From positions 1-62,250 of the forward strand of contig ONYZ01000017.1 in assembly GCA_900322175.1 (NCBI GenBank): a stretch of 62,250 nucleotides of DNA. Reading direction: 5' to 3'. This document shows positions 17,114 through 25,246 of this stretch, piece after piece (position 1 is the stretch's first letter; each line of letters begins with the position of its first letter). This DNA comes from an uncultured Prevotella sp. Its GTDB lineage: Bacteria; Bacteroidota; Bacteroidia; Bacteroidales; Bacteroidaceae. Position numbers and translations under genes: made by a program. Below the pieces are notes generated by a model. It searched no databases. It saw only the letters and a program-made list of their open reading frames with translations, and was not told the DNA's origin.

Positions 17114-20053
17114 TTAAAAGTTAAAGCTTGCACCCAAGATGAAGTTGCGAGAGCGGGGATACATGTTGTTGTCGATACCATTGGCAACCTCAGGATCTAC
17201 ACCCTTATAGTTGGTGATGGTGAAGATGTTCTGAGCGGTAAAGTTTACACGTACCCAAGGTGCAATATTGTAAGCCAAAGTCACCTTGTCGAGCTTCAGG
17301 TAAGAAGCGTTCTGTACATAGTAATCACTCTTGTACTGAGCCTGCTGGAAGTTAGTGTAAGGAGCAGTGGTCACACGGTTGCAGATAAAGTTGTTTGTCC
17401 ACATATCTGCCTTCATCTCAGTGTTAGAGGCGATATTGTTGTAAACGTAGTTACCAAGACTAGAACGGAGTGAAGCAGAGAGTGTCCACTTCTTGTAGCT
17501 CAGTTCTGTATTGAAACCGATGTTCACGTCAGCATCTGGCTTGTAGTAAACGTAGCGGTCATCGTCAGTAATCTGTCCATCGTAATTGCGGTCAACATAT
17601 ACACCCTCCAATGGTTTGCCATCCTCACCATAAACCTGCTGGAATACGTAGAACGAGTTGATTGGATTGCCAACCTTCTGGATCTGGATATTGTTACCTA
17701 CACCACCCGAGATACCACCAGTCTCTACACCAGGATAGCTAGGATCATCACTGGCTGTCAGTCGGGTAATCTTGTTCTTGTTGTAAGCTATGTTAAAACC
17801 AATCTCCCAACGCAGATCCTTCTTCTCGATGGGCACTAAATTCAGTGCACCCTCAATACCCTTGTTCTCCATATCGCCAACGTTCATCAGCAGATAGTTG
17901 GTAAGGTTGGTACCAGCAGCTACAGGAACCTTGTTCAGCAGGTCCTTGGTCTTGCGCTGATATACATCGATGCTACCGTTAATGCGGTTGCGAGCGAAAC
18001 CGAAGTCCAAACCGATGTTATAAGTAGTTGTCTCCTCCCACTTAATCTGGGCTGCATATCCCTTTGGAGTAATAGGAGTGATCACACTGTTACCAAACAT
18101 ATAGAGAGAACCTGCCTGATTGGTGTGATAAGTAGGAATAGAAGGATAGTCACCCTGGTTGATATTCTGCTGACCAGTGATACCATAACCCAGACGGAGC
18201 TTCAGGTTAGATAGCCAGTCGATATTCTTCAGGATTGGCTCCTCACTGATACGCCATGCCAAAGCTGCTGATGGGAACAGGCCCCACTTGTTGTTCTGGA
18301 AACGTGATGTACCGTCGTCACGCAATGTGAAGGTAAGGAGGTAGCGGTCCTTCAGAGAGTAGTTCAAACGTCCATAGAATGAAACGAGATAGCTCTCAGT
18401 CTTGAACAGAGTTGGATCACCATACAGACGTGTCTCATGTCCATCATTAGACATCTTATCATTTGTAGTCTCGTTGTAGAAGTGTTGCCAGCTATATCCA
18501 GCCAGAATATCGAAGCGGCTCTGGATTTCCTTCAGTTCCTTAGCGTATGCCAAATAGAACTCCAAAGTCTGGTCGCGGCGGAGCTGAGTATATTTCTCCC
18601 ATACACCTGTACCATTCTCTACCTTATTGTGATATGAAATCTCACTACCCTCATCAGTAACATTCCAACCAGTGGTGGTAGAGATATCGAGACCGAGGTT
18701 CAAGTTGGCACGAAGTCCATCGAGGAACTTGAACTTATAGTCGAACTGAGCGTTACCTACGAAACGACGTACGTAACTATCCTTGTTCTGCTCGTTCAAC
18801 ATTGCAACTGGGTTGAGAGTAGACATGGTGTTAGGAGCACCATTGCTCATCCACTTGTGGTCAACAGGCTTCAATGGATTGTACTGTACAGCAGCACCGA
18901 TAGCGCCCTCATCAGCAAAAGAGTTGTGTGTGAATACGCCCTTACCATTCAGGTTGATGGTCAGACGGTCATTCAGCAGAGTTGGAGTAAGGTTGAAACC
19001 TAAAGAAGTACGGCTCATGCCAGTGGTCTTCAGTGTACCATCGTTATTCAGGAAACCTGCACTTACACGATATGGCATCTTGAAGTCGGCATTTTTAGCA
19101 ACATATCCACCAGTTACGCTTGCATTGATTTCCTCAGCGAATGCTGTACGATAGATTTCATCCTGCCAATTGGTGTTGGCATCGCCCAGAGCTGCCATAG
19201 CATCAGCGTTATCACCATAGTTAGCGGTAAAGAACTCGCGGAAGGCACCTGCACTCAGCACATCCACCTTCTTAGCTACGGTCTTGAAAGTACCACTCAT
19301 ATCCACATTGATACGAGGCTTTGCACCTGCCTTACCTTTCTTGGTGGTAATCAGGATTACACCGTTTGATGCACGGCTACCATAGATAGCGGTTGCAGAA
19401 GCATCCTTCAAGATAGAGAAGCTCTCGATGTCGTTAGGGTTGATGGTATTCAGCACGTCACCACCCGAGATATCAGTAGAGCTGATGGGAAGACCATCGA
19501 TAACGATCAGAGGGTCGTTAGATGCAGAAAGTGAAGAACCACCACGGATACGGATCTTTGAACCGGCTCCAGGAGCACCACTATTGGTAGTGATCTGAAC
19601 ACCAGGAGTCTTACCCTGCAGCAGATCAGCTGGTGATGTGGCCAGACCCTTGTTCAACTGATCGGCCTCAACCGACATCACCGAACCAGTGGCATCACTC
19701 TTCTTAACGGTACCATAACCGATAACTACAACGTCCTGCAGTACGGTCTGATCATCCTGCAGCACTACATTAACATTTGGTGCGGCCTTAACCTGTGCGG
19801 TTACATAACCCACATACGAAATGCTAAGTGTAGCACCCTGCTTTGCCTTGATGGCGAAATTACCGTCGAAGTCAGTAATTGTAGCAGCCTGAGTGCCGTC
19901 TACGCGTACTGTAGCACCGATAATGGGTTCGCCTGTAGCATCTTTCACATGGCCTTTTACATCAATCTGAGCAAAGGCACTTACCGATAGGAAAAGCCCT
20001 AAGACAAGGCCCAGCATCCTAAGCGGAAATTGAATGTTTACCTGCTTCATCAT
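17114..20053 (-). CDS. SusC/RagA-family TonB-dependent starch oligosaccharide transporter
   Basis: A 979-residue outer-membrane porter. A signal peptide (to about residue 29) is followed by a carboxypeptidase-D-like regulatory domain (IDVKGHVKDATGEPIIGATV, about 30-105), a TonB-box region (VVVIGYGTVKKSD), a plug domain with RIRGGSSL and IVIDGLPI, and a beta-barrel ending in aromatic FNF. It imports oligosaccharides released by surface enzymes, driven by TonB. As first gene of the operon it is read from a promoter at 20135-20142 with a LacI-type palindrome upstream. Confidence 0.92.
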   Translation of the reverse strand: MMKQVNIQFPLRMLGLVLGLFLSVSAFAQIDVKGHVKDATGEPIIGATVRVDGTQAATITDFDGNFAIKAKQGATLSISYVGYVTAQVKAAPNVNVVLQDDQTVLQDVVVIGYGTVKKSDATGSVMSVEADQLNKGLATSPADLLQGKTPGVQITTNSGAPGAGSKIRIRGGSSLSASNDPLIVIDGLPISSTDISGGDVLNTINPNDIESFSILKDASATAIYGSRASNGVILITTKKGKAGAKPRINVDMSGTFKTVAKKVDVLSAGAFREFFTANYGDNADAMAALGDANTNWQDEIYRTAFAEEINASVTGGYVAKNADFKMPYRVSAGFLNNDGTLKTTGMSRTSLGFNLTPTLLNDRLTINLNGKGVFTHNSFADEGAIGAAVQYNPLKPVDHKWMSNGAPNTMSTLNPVAMLNEQNKDSYVRRFVGNAQFDYKFKFLDGLRANLNLGLDISTTTGWNVTDEGSEISYHNKVENGTGVWEKYTQLRRDQTLEFYLAYAKELKEIQSRFDILAGYSWQHFYNETTNDKMSNDGHETRLYGDPTLFKTESYLVSFYGRLNYSLKDRYLLTFTLRDDGTSRFQNNKWGLFPSAALAWRISEEPILKNIDWLSNLKLRLGYGITGQQNINQGDYPSIPTYHTNQAGSLYMFGNSVITPITPKGYAAQIKWEETTTYNIGLDFGFARNRINGSIDVYQRKTKDLLNKVPVAAGTNLTNYLLMNVGDMENKGIEGALNLVPIEKKDLRWEIGFNIAYNKNKITRLTASDDPSYPGVETGGISGGVGNNIQIQKVGNPINSFYVFQQVYGEDGKPLEGVYVDRNYDGQITDDDRYVYYKPDADVNIGFNTELSYKKWTLSASLRSSLGNYVYNNIASNTEMKADMWTNNFICNRVTTAPYTNFQQAQYKSDYYVQNASYLKLDKVTLAYNIAPWVRVNFTAQNIFTITNYKGVDPEVANGIDNNMYPRSRNFILGASFNF

Positions 20054-20134
20054 TACATTTTTAAATTAGAGTTAATTTGTATTGTTATATCGTTTTAAGC
20101 TTTTAATGAGCTCGCATTTACAGTTTCATCGGTG

Positions 20135-20142
20135 CAAAGATA
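20135..20142 (-). promoter_or_regulatory. -7 box of the starch SusC operon
   Basis: TATCTTTG on the minus strand, giving a leader of about 75 nt before the SusC ATG. The -33 region lacks TTTG, consistent with a promoter that depends on an activator. Confidence 0.6.
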
Positions 20143-20196
20143 GTTTTCTTTTCGTTACATTATTCTTTTTTTTGTTATATTTTGTTATTTTTATCA

Positions 20197-20210
20197 TGCA
20201 AACGTTTGCA
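20197..20210. promoter_or_regulatory. Perfect LacI-type operator upstream of starch SusC
   Basis: TGCAAACGTTTGCA is a perfect 14-bp palindrome with central CG, the pattern of LacI-family (MalR/CcpA-like) operators. Its centre is 61.5 bases upstream of the -7 box. The LacI-family gene at 36640-37665 is the candidate binder. Confidence 0.65.
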
Positions 20211-20221
20211 TAATAAAAAAT

Positions 20222-20244
20222 GCCTGCATCCTTACGACGCAGGC
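20222..20244 (-). terminator. Terminator after the double-GH43 gene
   Basis: Stem GCCTGC/GCAGGC with an 11-base loop, followed on the minus strand by ATTTTTTATTA. It lies 20 bases after the stop of the GH43 gene and ends the arabinan operon before the starch operon begins. Confidence 0.7.
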
Positions 20245-20263
20245 CTAGAAAAAACAGTTGACC

Positions 20264-23200
20264 CTACTCCCAGCGGAATACAGCACCGTTGCGGCGGGCA
20301 GGGTCGGCACCGGTATAGTCCATCGAATAGGGACTGCCGGTAGTGGGACTCTTGCCGATGTAACGGTGAGTGCGCATAGACATGAGCATGAACTCGTGGT
20401 TCAGGTAGTCCTGCCACATAAACACCTCAGCCTTTGACACATCGTCGGTGAGACGCACATCGCCAGCCATGCCTATGCCGGAACAAAACACATAGCGCCC
20501 ATCTTCGCACTGCAAAATCACTTGTCCCTTACCTTTATTTATTATTCGGAATTGTGTTGATTTGCTGTTGTCCTTGTAATCGGTATCATAAAGCAACCCA
20601 TGTCTCTGTGCAACAGCAGGTCGGCCTGTCGCTAGATTTATGATACGGAACGACTTGCCATAAGGTATATTACCACTACGATCGGCCTGAGGCTCTTCGA
20701 CAGTAAAATTGTCAAACTCGGCATAACCACCCTGTTTGCCCTTATGGTTAAAGGCAAAGAGTGCGTGGCGTGAACCCTGAAAGGTTATTAGCTGATAGCT
20801 AAGTGGCATCTCCCGACCTAACATCTGATAGTTAGCACCATCAATCGAGTACTCGTAGTGGGCACGATCGTTGTCAAAATCGCCTACCATGCGGAGCCAT
20901 ATCTTTTCACCTTTCACCTCTTTATTAATGGTGTCGTTGGTTGCTTGTTCAAAGCAACGGAGGGTAAGATTGTTACTATCCTTTACGACACCTATCCATG
21001 AGCAAGGCACATTGATGTTGCCTAGACCAGCTACATCACCATCTTTCAGTCCCTTGGTATAAAGCTCGACAGTGGCAATGGATGTAGGACCGATTACGCG
21101 CTGAGTCAGGGTATTACGAGCCCACATCAATTGCTCGGCCGGCATCGACTGGATGCGCAGGCGCCCTTTTTTCAGAATCCATTTACTATCATCAGGATTA
21201 TGGTTCCATTGCCAAATCCTTCCCAGCTTCTTTGATTCGAAATCCTCATTTCGATTGTAAGGGGCACTTGCAGGACTAGCTTTACCAGATATATTTGGCT
21301 TAAGCCAAGTACGAGGGGCGCGACCCAGGTTACCCTCGAGACCTATCATGGGCCAACCATCCTTCCATGTGATAGGAACTAAGGTTACGGTGCGGCCGAT
21401 GGAATGGAAGTCCATCATCAATAGTGCCCACCACTGACCACTCTGGTCCTCTACTATACCACCTTGGTGTATGTTAGTACAGGCTGTGGCATCCTTATCT
21501 ACCTGAGGAATACCAAACTTAGTACCATCCTCGCCGATACGATATTTTACACCCCGTGGAACTTGCGTGATAGGAGCTGCATGATAGCCGAAAGTTTCAT
21601 CGGCAGTGATGGTGACGGTTTCGTATGGTCCCCAGATGCTCTTAGAACGACTGCAAAGAGTACGGCCATTTGGCATATAGTCGGTCGAAATCAGATAATA
21701 CATGCCGTTTATCTTATACATGTGATGTCCCTCGCCGATGGCGTTGCCTTCGGGGATAATAACTCGGTCAGTTCCCTCTACAGGACCGCTCATATCAGGT
21801 TTCAGCTCTGTACAGTGTACCTCGCCATACTTGTGGATGGCATAAATCTTTCCATCGTCATCGAAGAGCACGCTCAGGTCATAGATATTTCCCTGCATGT
21901 TTTGATGCTTCCACGGACCGCGGATATCCTTTGAGGTGTAACACTGCAACCCTTTACCATTGATATTAGAGAAGAGATAGAACTGACCATTTGCATAACG
22001 GATGGCAGGAGCCCAGATGCCTTGGCCGTATATCTCCTTATGGTTCTTAAGCGAGAAGGCATCATCATCAAAATCGAAACGATCGAAGCAATAGCTGACG
22101 TTTTCCCAGTTGACGAGGTCCTTGGAGTGAAGGATTACGAGTCCTGGTACTGAGTGCATGGTGGTTCCTGCCAGATAGTAGTCATCTCCTACCCTAATCA
22201 CATCTGGATCAGAGAACTCATCGTAAAACAATGGATTGGTATATGTACCGTTTCCATTATCAGCTGTCCATGACTGGGGACCGACAGGAGCCAGCTCGGG
22301 CCAACCGTCAGCAGTCCAACTGATAGGACGCTGGATGAGAACAGACGCTCCCTCGTGTGCGATGCTGTAACCATGACAGATAAAGATATCCTCGCCATCC
22401 ATATTATAGACTGCACAGTGACCTGCTGCCTCAAATTTCTTTTTATCACCCTCGATAAAGATGTTTCCACCGCCATAGCGCATATCGACACCATTACGGT
22501 CAAGATAAGGACCATCTACGGTCTTGCTGCGTCCCACAGCTACACGGTAATTACTCTTGCTACCCTGACAACAATAATCCCATGATACAAATAAATAATA
22601 ATATCCTGCGTGTTTGAAGATAAATGGAGCTTCGATGGCGTTTGGTCCGGCAAAGTCAGACGTTGGATTCTTTGGTGGATTGGGATTTATGGGCAGAGCA
22701 TTTTTACTTGCATTGCTGTCAAGATTAAATCTGCGAGCGATAGTCTTGGGTTTCTCGCCCTTGGCCACATGCATGGTTTTATCGAGACGTACTATCTGGA
22801 TACCATCCCAGAACGACCCCCAAACAAGCCAAGGGTTATCTTTACCATCAATCACGAAATTCGGATCGATGGCGTTCCAGTTGTCGCGACCGCCACGAGA
22901 CGTCACAATACATCCCTCGTCTGTCCAATGCGACGATGCCAAAGAAGTGGTAGACTGCAGTCCTATAGCTGAGCCATTCTTGCCGAATGTAGAACAGCTA
23001 TACGCAAGCCACCATTTGCCATGCCACTGGATAACGTCTGGAGCCCATACATGATTGGTAAAGCCGGGTACAGAATCGTGAGTCCATGCAGGAATGGGCG
23101 ACAGTACAGGTTCTGGATGTACCGTCCAGTTCTTCCTGTCGGTCGATGTCATTTTCTGAAGCCCCATACCTGTGGCATATATATAATATGTATTGCCTTC

Positions 23201-23335
23201 TTTAGCCATCACGGGGTCGTGCACCATCGGTGTGTCTGTTACAAATGGAACACGTTCTTTGTGATGCTGCTGCCCATATACCACCAAAGTGGAATTTAGG
23301 GCTAACAGCACCAAGGAAATGAAACTTTTCCTCAT
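20264..23335 (-). CDS. Secreted protein with two GH43 modules
   Basis: A 1023-residue protein with a signal peptide (to about residue 21). Module 1 (about 30-350) has the GH43 residues Asp in MVHDPVMAKEG, Asp in NAIDPNFVID and Glu in NAIEAPFIFK, and looks like an endo-arabinanase. Module 2 (about 365-680) has FSDPDVIRVG, YDLSVLFDDDGK and IGEGHHMYK, and resembles exo-acting xylosidase/arabinofuranosidase types. A concanavalin-like GH43 C-terminal domain (about 700-880) and a beta-trefoil-like end (about 895-1023) follow. Two activities in one chain would cut arabinan internally and trim it. The gene lies 4 bases after the preceding GH43 gene and is co-transcribed with it. Confidence 0.85.
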   Translation of the reverse strand: MRKSFISLVLLALNSTLVVYGQQHHKERVPFVTDTPMVHDPVMAKEGNTYYIYATGMGLQKMTSTDRKNWTVHPEPVLSPIPAWTHDSVPGFTNHVWAPDVIQWHGKWWLAYSCSTFGKNGSAIGLQSTTSLASSHWTDEGCIVTSRGGRDNWNAIDPNFVIDGKDNPWLVWGSFWDGIQIVRLDKTMHVAKGEKPKTIARRFNLDSNASKNALPINPNPPKNPTSDFAGPNAIEAPFIFKHAGYYYLFVSWDYCCQGSKSNYRVAVGRSKTVDGPYLDRNGVDMRYGGGNIFIEGDKKKFEAAGHCAVYNMDGEDIFICHGYSIAHEGASVLIQRPISWTADGWPELAPVGPQSWTADNGNGTYTNPLFYDEFSDPDVIRVGDDYYLAGTTMHSVPGLVILHSKDLVNWENVSYCFDRFDFDDDAFSLKNHKEIYGQGIWAPAIRYANGQFYLFSNINGKGLQCYTSKDIRGPWKHQNMQGNIYDLSVLFDDDGKIYAIHKYGEVHCTELKPDMSGPVEGTDRVIIPEGNAIGEGHHMYKINGMYYLISTDYMPNGRTLCSRSKSIWGPYETVTITADETFGYHAAPITQVPRGVKYRIGEDGTKFGIPQVDKDATACTNIHQGGIVEDQSGQWWALLMMDFHSIGRTVTLVPITWKDGWPMIGLEGNLGRAPRTWLKPNISGKASPASAPYNRNEDFESKKLGRIWQWNHNPDDSKWILKKGRLRIQSMPAEQLMWARNTLTQRVIGPTSIATVELYTKGLKDGDVAGLGNINVPCSWIGVVKDSNNLTLRCFEQATNDTINKEVKGEKIWLRMVGDFDNDRAHYEYSIDGANYQMLGREMPLSYQLITFQGSRHALFAFNHKGKQGGYAEFDNFTVEEPQADRSGNIPYGKSFRIINLATGRPAVAQRHGLLYDTDYKDNSKSTQFRIINKGKGQVILQCEDGRYVFCSGIGMAGDVRLTDDVSKAEVFMWQDYLNHEFMLMSMRTHRYIGKSPTTGSPYSMDYTGADPARRNGAVFRWE

Positions 23336-23339
23336 ATTA

Positions 23340-25154
23340 TTATCTAACTAAAATTTTCTTTCCGTTTCGGATATATATCCCTTTACGTTGAGGATTGTCT
23401 ACACGACGACCTTGCAGGTCGTAGATAGCGCCGTCAGTCACGTCGTCAACCTTGATATCGGCTATACCAGTAGAAGAAGCTTCGGTCTGATATGCCCATA
23501 GGGTGACACCATCGGTTCCACCTGATTTATAGGCCAAACCCGTGAAAGCGATTGTCTTGTCGGTTTTCTGTTCAAGCGTTTGCTCTACCATCACTCCACG
23601 GTAGGCAATACCACCGATAACCATGTTCATGTACGACGTACCCTCGGTGACCGCCCACGTACCAGTGAGATCGCCAGTAATCTTCTTGTCAGCAGTCAGC
23701 GTAACTTCTACAGGCTCAGCAGCAGCCTTTCTGGTATGATCGAGTTTGTATTTATGTATTAGTAGTTTGTATTTTCCTGGAATCTTATCTGTAGCTACCT
23801 GTTGTGTTGCAGCTATATCTTCACTCGTCACTTCTTCGCCTGTATACTCGAAAGGAGCAGCCACCAACCATCCGTCCTTGTTCTGGAACACTTGATGAAC
23901 ACGCACCTGATGACTCTCGCCCCAATTCTGGAAACGTGTATGATAAACCAAATAGGTACGGCCATCCTCTGCAGCAATAATAGAGTTATGTCCCTGCGAA
24001 CGTTCACCATAATTGCCCTTGGCCACATTGCCCCAGTTTGTATAGGCGCCAAAGATATTCACGCCACGATTGCTAGCTGCATCAGGTCCAAAGTTCAACT
24101 GGTAACTGGTGAAAACGGCATTGACACCCCTTGAGTCCAGATAAGGACCATCAGGGGTTTCTGAGCGGAACACACGCATCTGATAACCACCGTTATTATA
24201 GTCATTTGTATTGCCACCAGCAGCAAGTCCACCATAGGTAACAAACAAGAAGTAGTAACCGCCGATATATTCGATGTAACTGGCCTCGCCAGAAACATAG
24301 TAGCCACCAGCTATCTTCTTGCCGAAATAAGGATCGACAGTGATTGCGTTGCCACTACCTGTCAACTCATACTCTACATCGTAGTCACGCAGACCTGTTT
24401 CTTCGTCCAGTTCTATCATCCAGATACCTCCACTCCATGAGCCATACGTCATCCATAGTTTTCCTTGTTCATCATAGAACACGCATGGGTCGATGTTGTT
24501 AGGCCAGCGTTCGCCCCACTTATTGCCTACGTTATAACGGCTAGGTAGTGAACCTTGCTCGCCAATTACAAGTTCAAGATCGGTATCTTTGAAAGAAGTA
24601 CCATTTTTGAAACCGCTAATTATCACTGGAGCCTGGTACTCATAAGGTCCCTCAATATCATCGGAAGTGAGCAGTACTATACTTGAGAACCAGCTATCTC
24701 CGTTGATACTCATGTACATACACCATTTCTGCATAGCATGGTTCCATATCACATCAGGAGCCCAGAGGTTGCCACTGATATCATAACTGCTGCTACCACG
24801 CTTCGACCAAGCCTGGGCATCAAAATTAGGCAGGCTAACTTCTACACCACCTTTCTTCACCTTTGTAACCTGTGGAGTTTTAAAGGCATTATAGCTATAA
24901 TCGTTGTTGCTCGAAGCTGTTTTCCATGGCACACCTATCAGAGTGCCGTTATTCAGCTTACCCTTCTTTACCTCTACCCATTTCATCATGTCGGCACTCT
25001 TAGCCACGCCACGATGAGAACCGAAGATGTAGTAATACTTGCTGACAGGGTCATAAACCACACTAGGATCATGAACACTAACACGAGTCAGCTGATAAGC
25101 GGCTACCGTCATAGGCAGCAAAACAGCTATGATGTAAAGAAATAGTCTTTTCAT
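23340..25154 (-). CDS. Secreted GH43 endo-arabinanase-like enzyme
   Basis: A 604-residue secreted enzyme. The five-bladed propeller carries catalytic base Asp in SVHDPSVVYD, the pKa-tuning Asp in NNIDPCVFYD and acid Glu in GEASYIEYIGG. QGHNSIIAAEDGRTYLVYHT is characteristic of arabinan endo-1,5-alpha-L-arabinosidases. A beta-barrel C-terminal domain follows (KYKLLIHKYKLDHTRK to about residue 555), as in the extracellular arabinanases. The protein ends with a Bacteroidota tail (IYDLQGRRVDNPQRKGIYI, KKILVR). It would cut the arabinan backbone outside the cell. A terminator-like hairpin (25199-25229) separates it from the binding protein upstream. Confidence 0.85.
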   Translation of the reverse strand: MKRLFLYIIAVLLPMTVAAYQLTRVSVHDPSVVYDPVSKYYYIFGSHRGVAKSADMMKWVEVKKGKLNNGTLIGVPWKTASSNNDYSYNAFKTPQVTKVKKGGVEVSLPNFDAQAWSKRGSSSYDISGNLWAPDVIWNHAMQKWCMYMSINGDSWFSSIVLLTSDDIEGPYEYQAPVIISGFKNGTSFKDTDLELVIGEQGSLPSRYNVGNKWGERWPNNIDPCVFYDEQGKLWMTYGSWSGGIWMIELDEETGLRDYDVEYELTGSGNAITVDPYFGKKIAGGYYVSGEASYIEYIGGYYFLFVTYGGLAAGGNTNDYNNGGYQMRVFRSETPDGPYLDSRGVNAVFTSYQLNFGPDAASNRGVNIFGAYTNWGNVAKGNYGERSQGHNSIIAAEDGRTYLVYHTRFQNWGESHQVRVHQVFQNKDGWLVAAPFEYTGEEVTSEDIAATQQVATDKIPGKYKLLIHKYKLDHTRKAAAEPVEVTLTADKKITGDLTGTWAVTEGTSYMNMVIGGIAYRGVMVEQTLEQKTDKTIAFTGLAYKSGGTDGVTLWAYQTEASSTGIADIKVDDVTDGAIYDLQGRRVDNPQRKGIYIRNGKKILVR

Positions 25155-25198
25155 ATATTAATAATCGTATGTCCGAAACTAAAACGGAATAAAAACGA

Positions 25199-25229
25199 AA
25201 TCGGGCGGGGCAGAAAGACCCGCCCGATT
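25199..25229 (-). terminator. Hairpin between glycan-binding lipoprotein and GH43 genes
   Basis: An 11-bp perfect stem AATCGGGCGGG/CCCGCCCGATT followed on the minus strand by a T-rich run. It would reduce, rather than fully stop, transcription into the GH43 genes, since no promoter is obvious in the 45 bases that remain. This gives high binding/transport and lower enzyme levels. Confidence 0.65.
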
Positions 25230-25246
25230 ATAGCCTCAACGATAGT

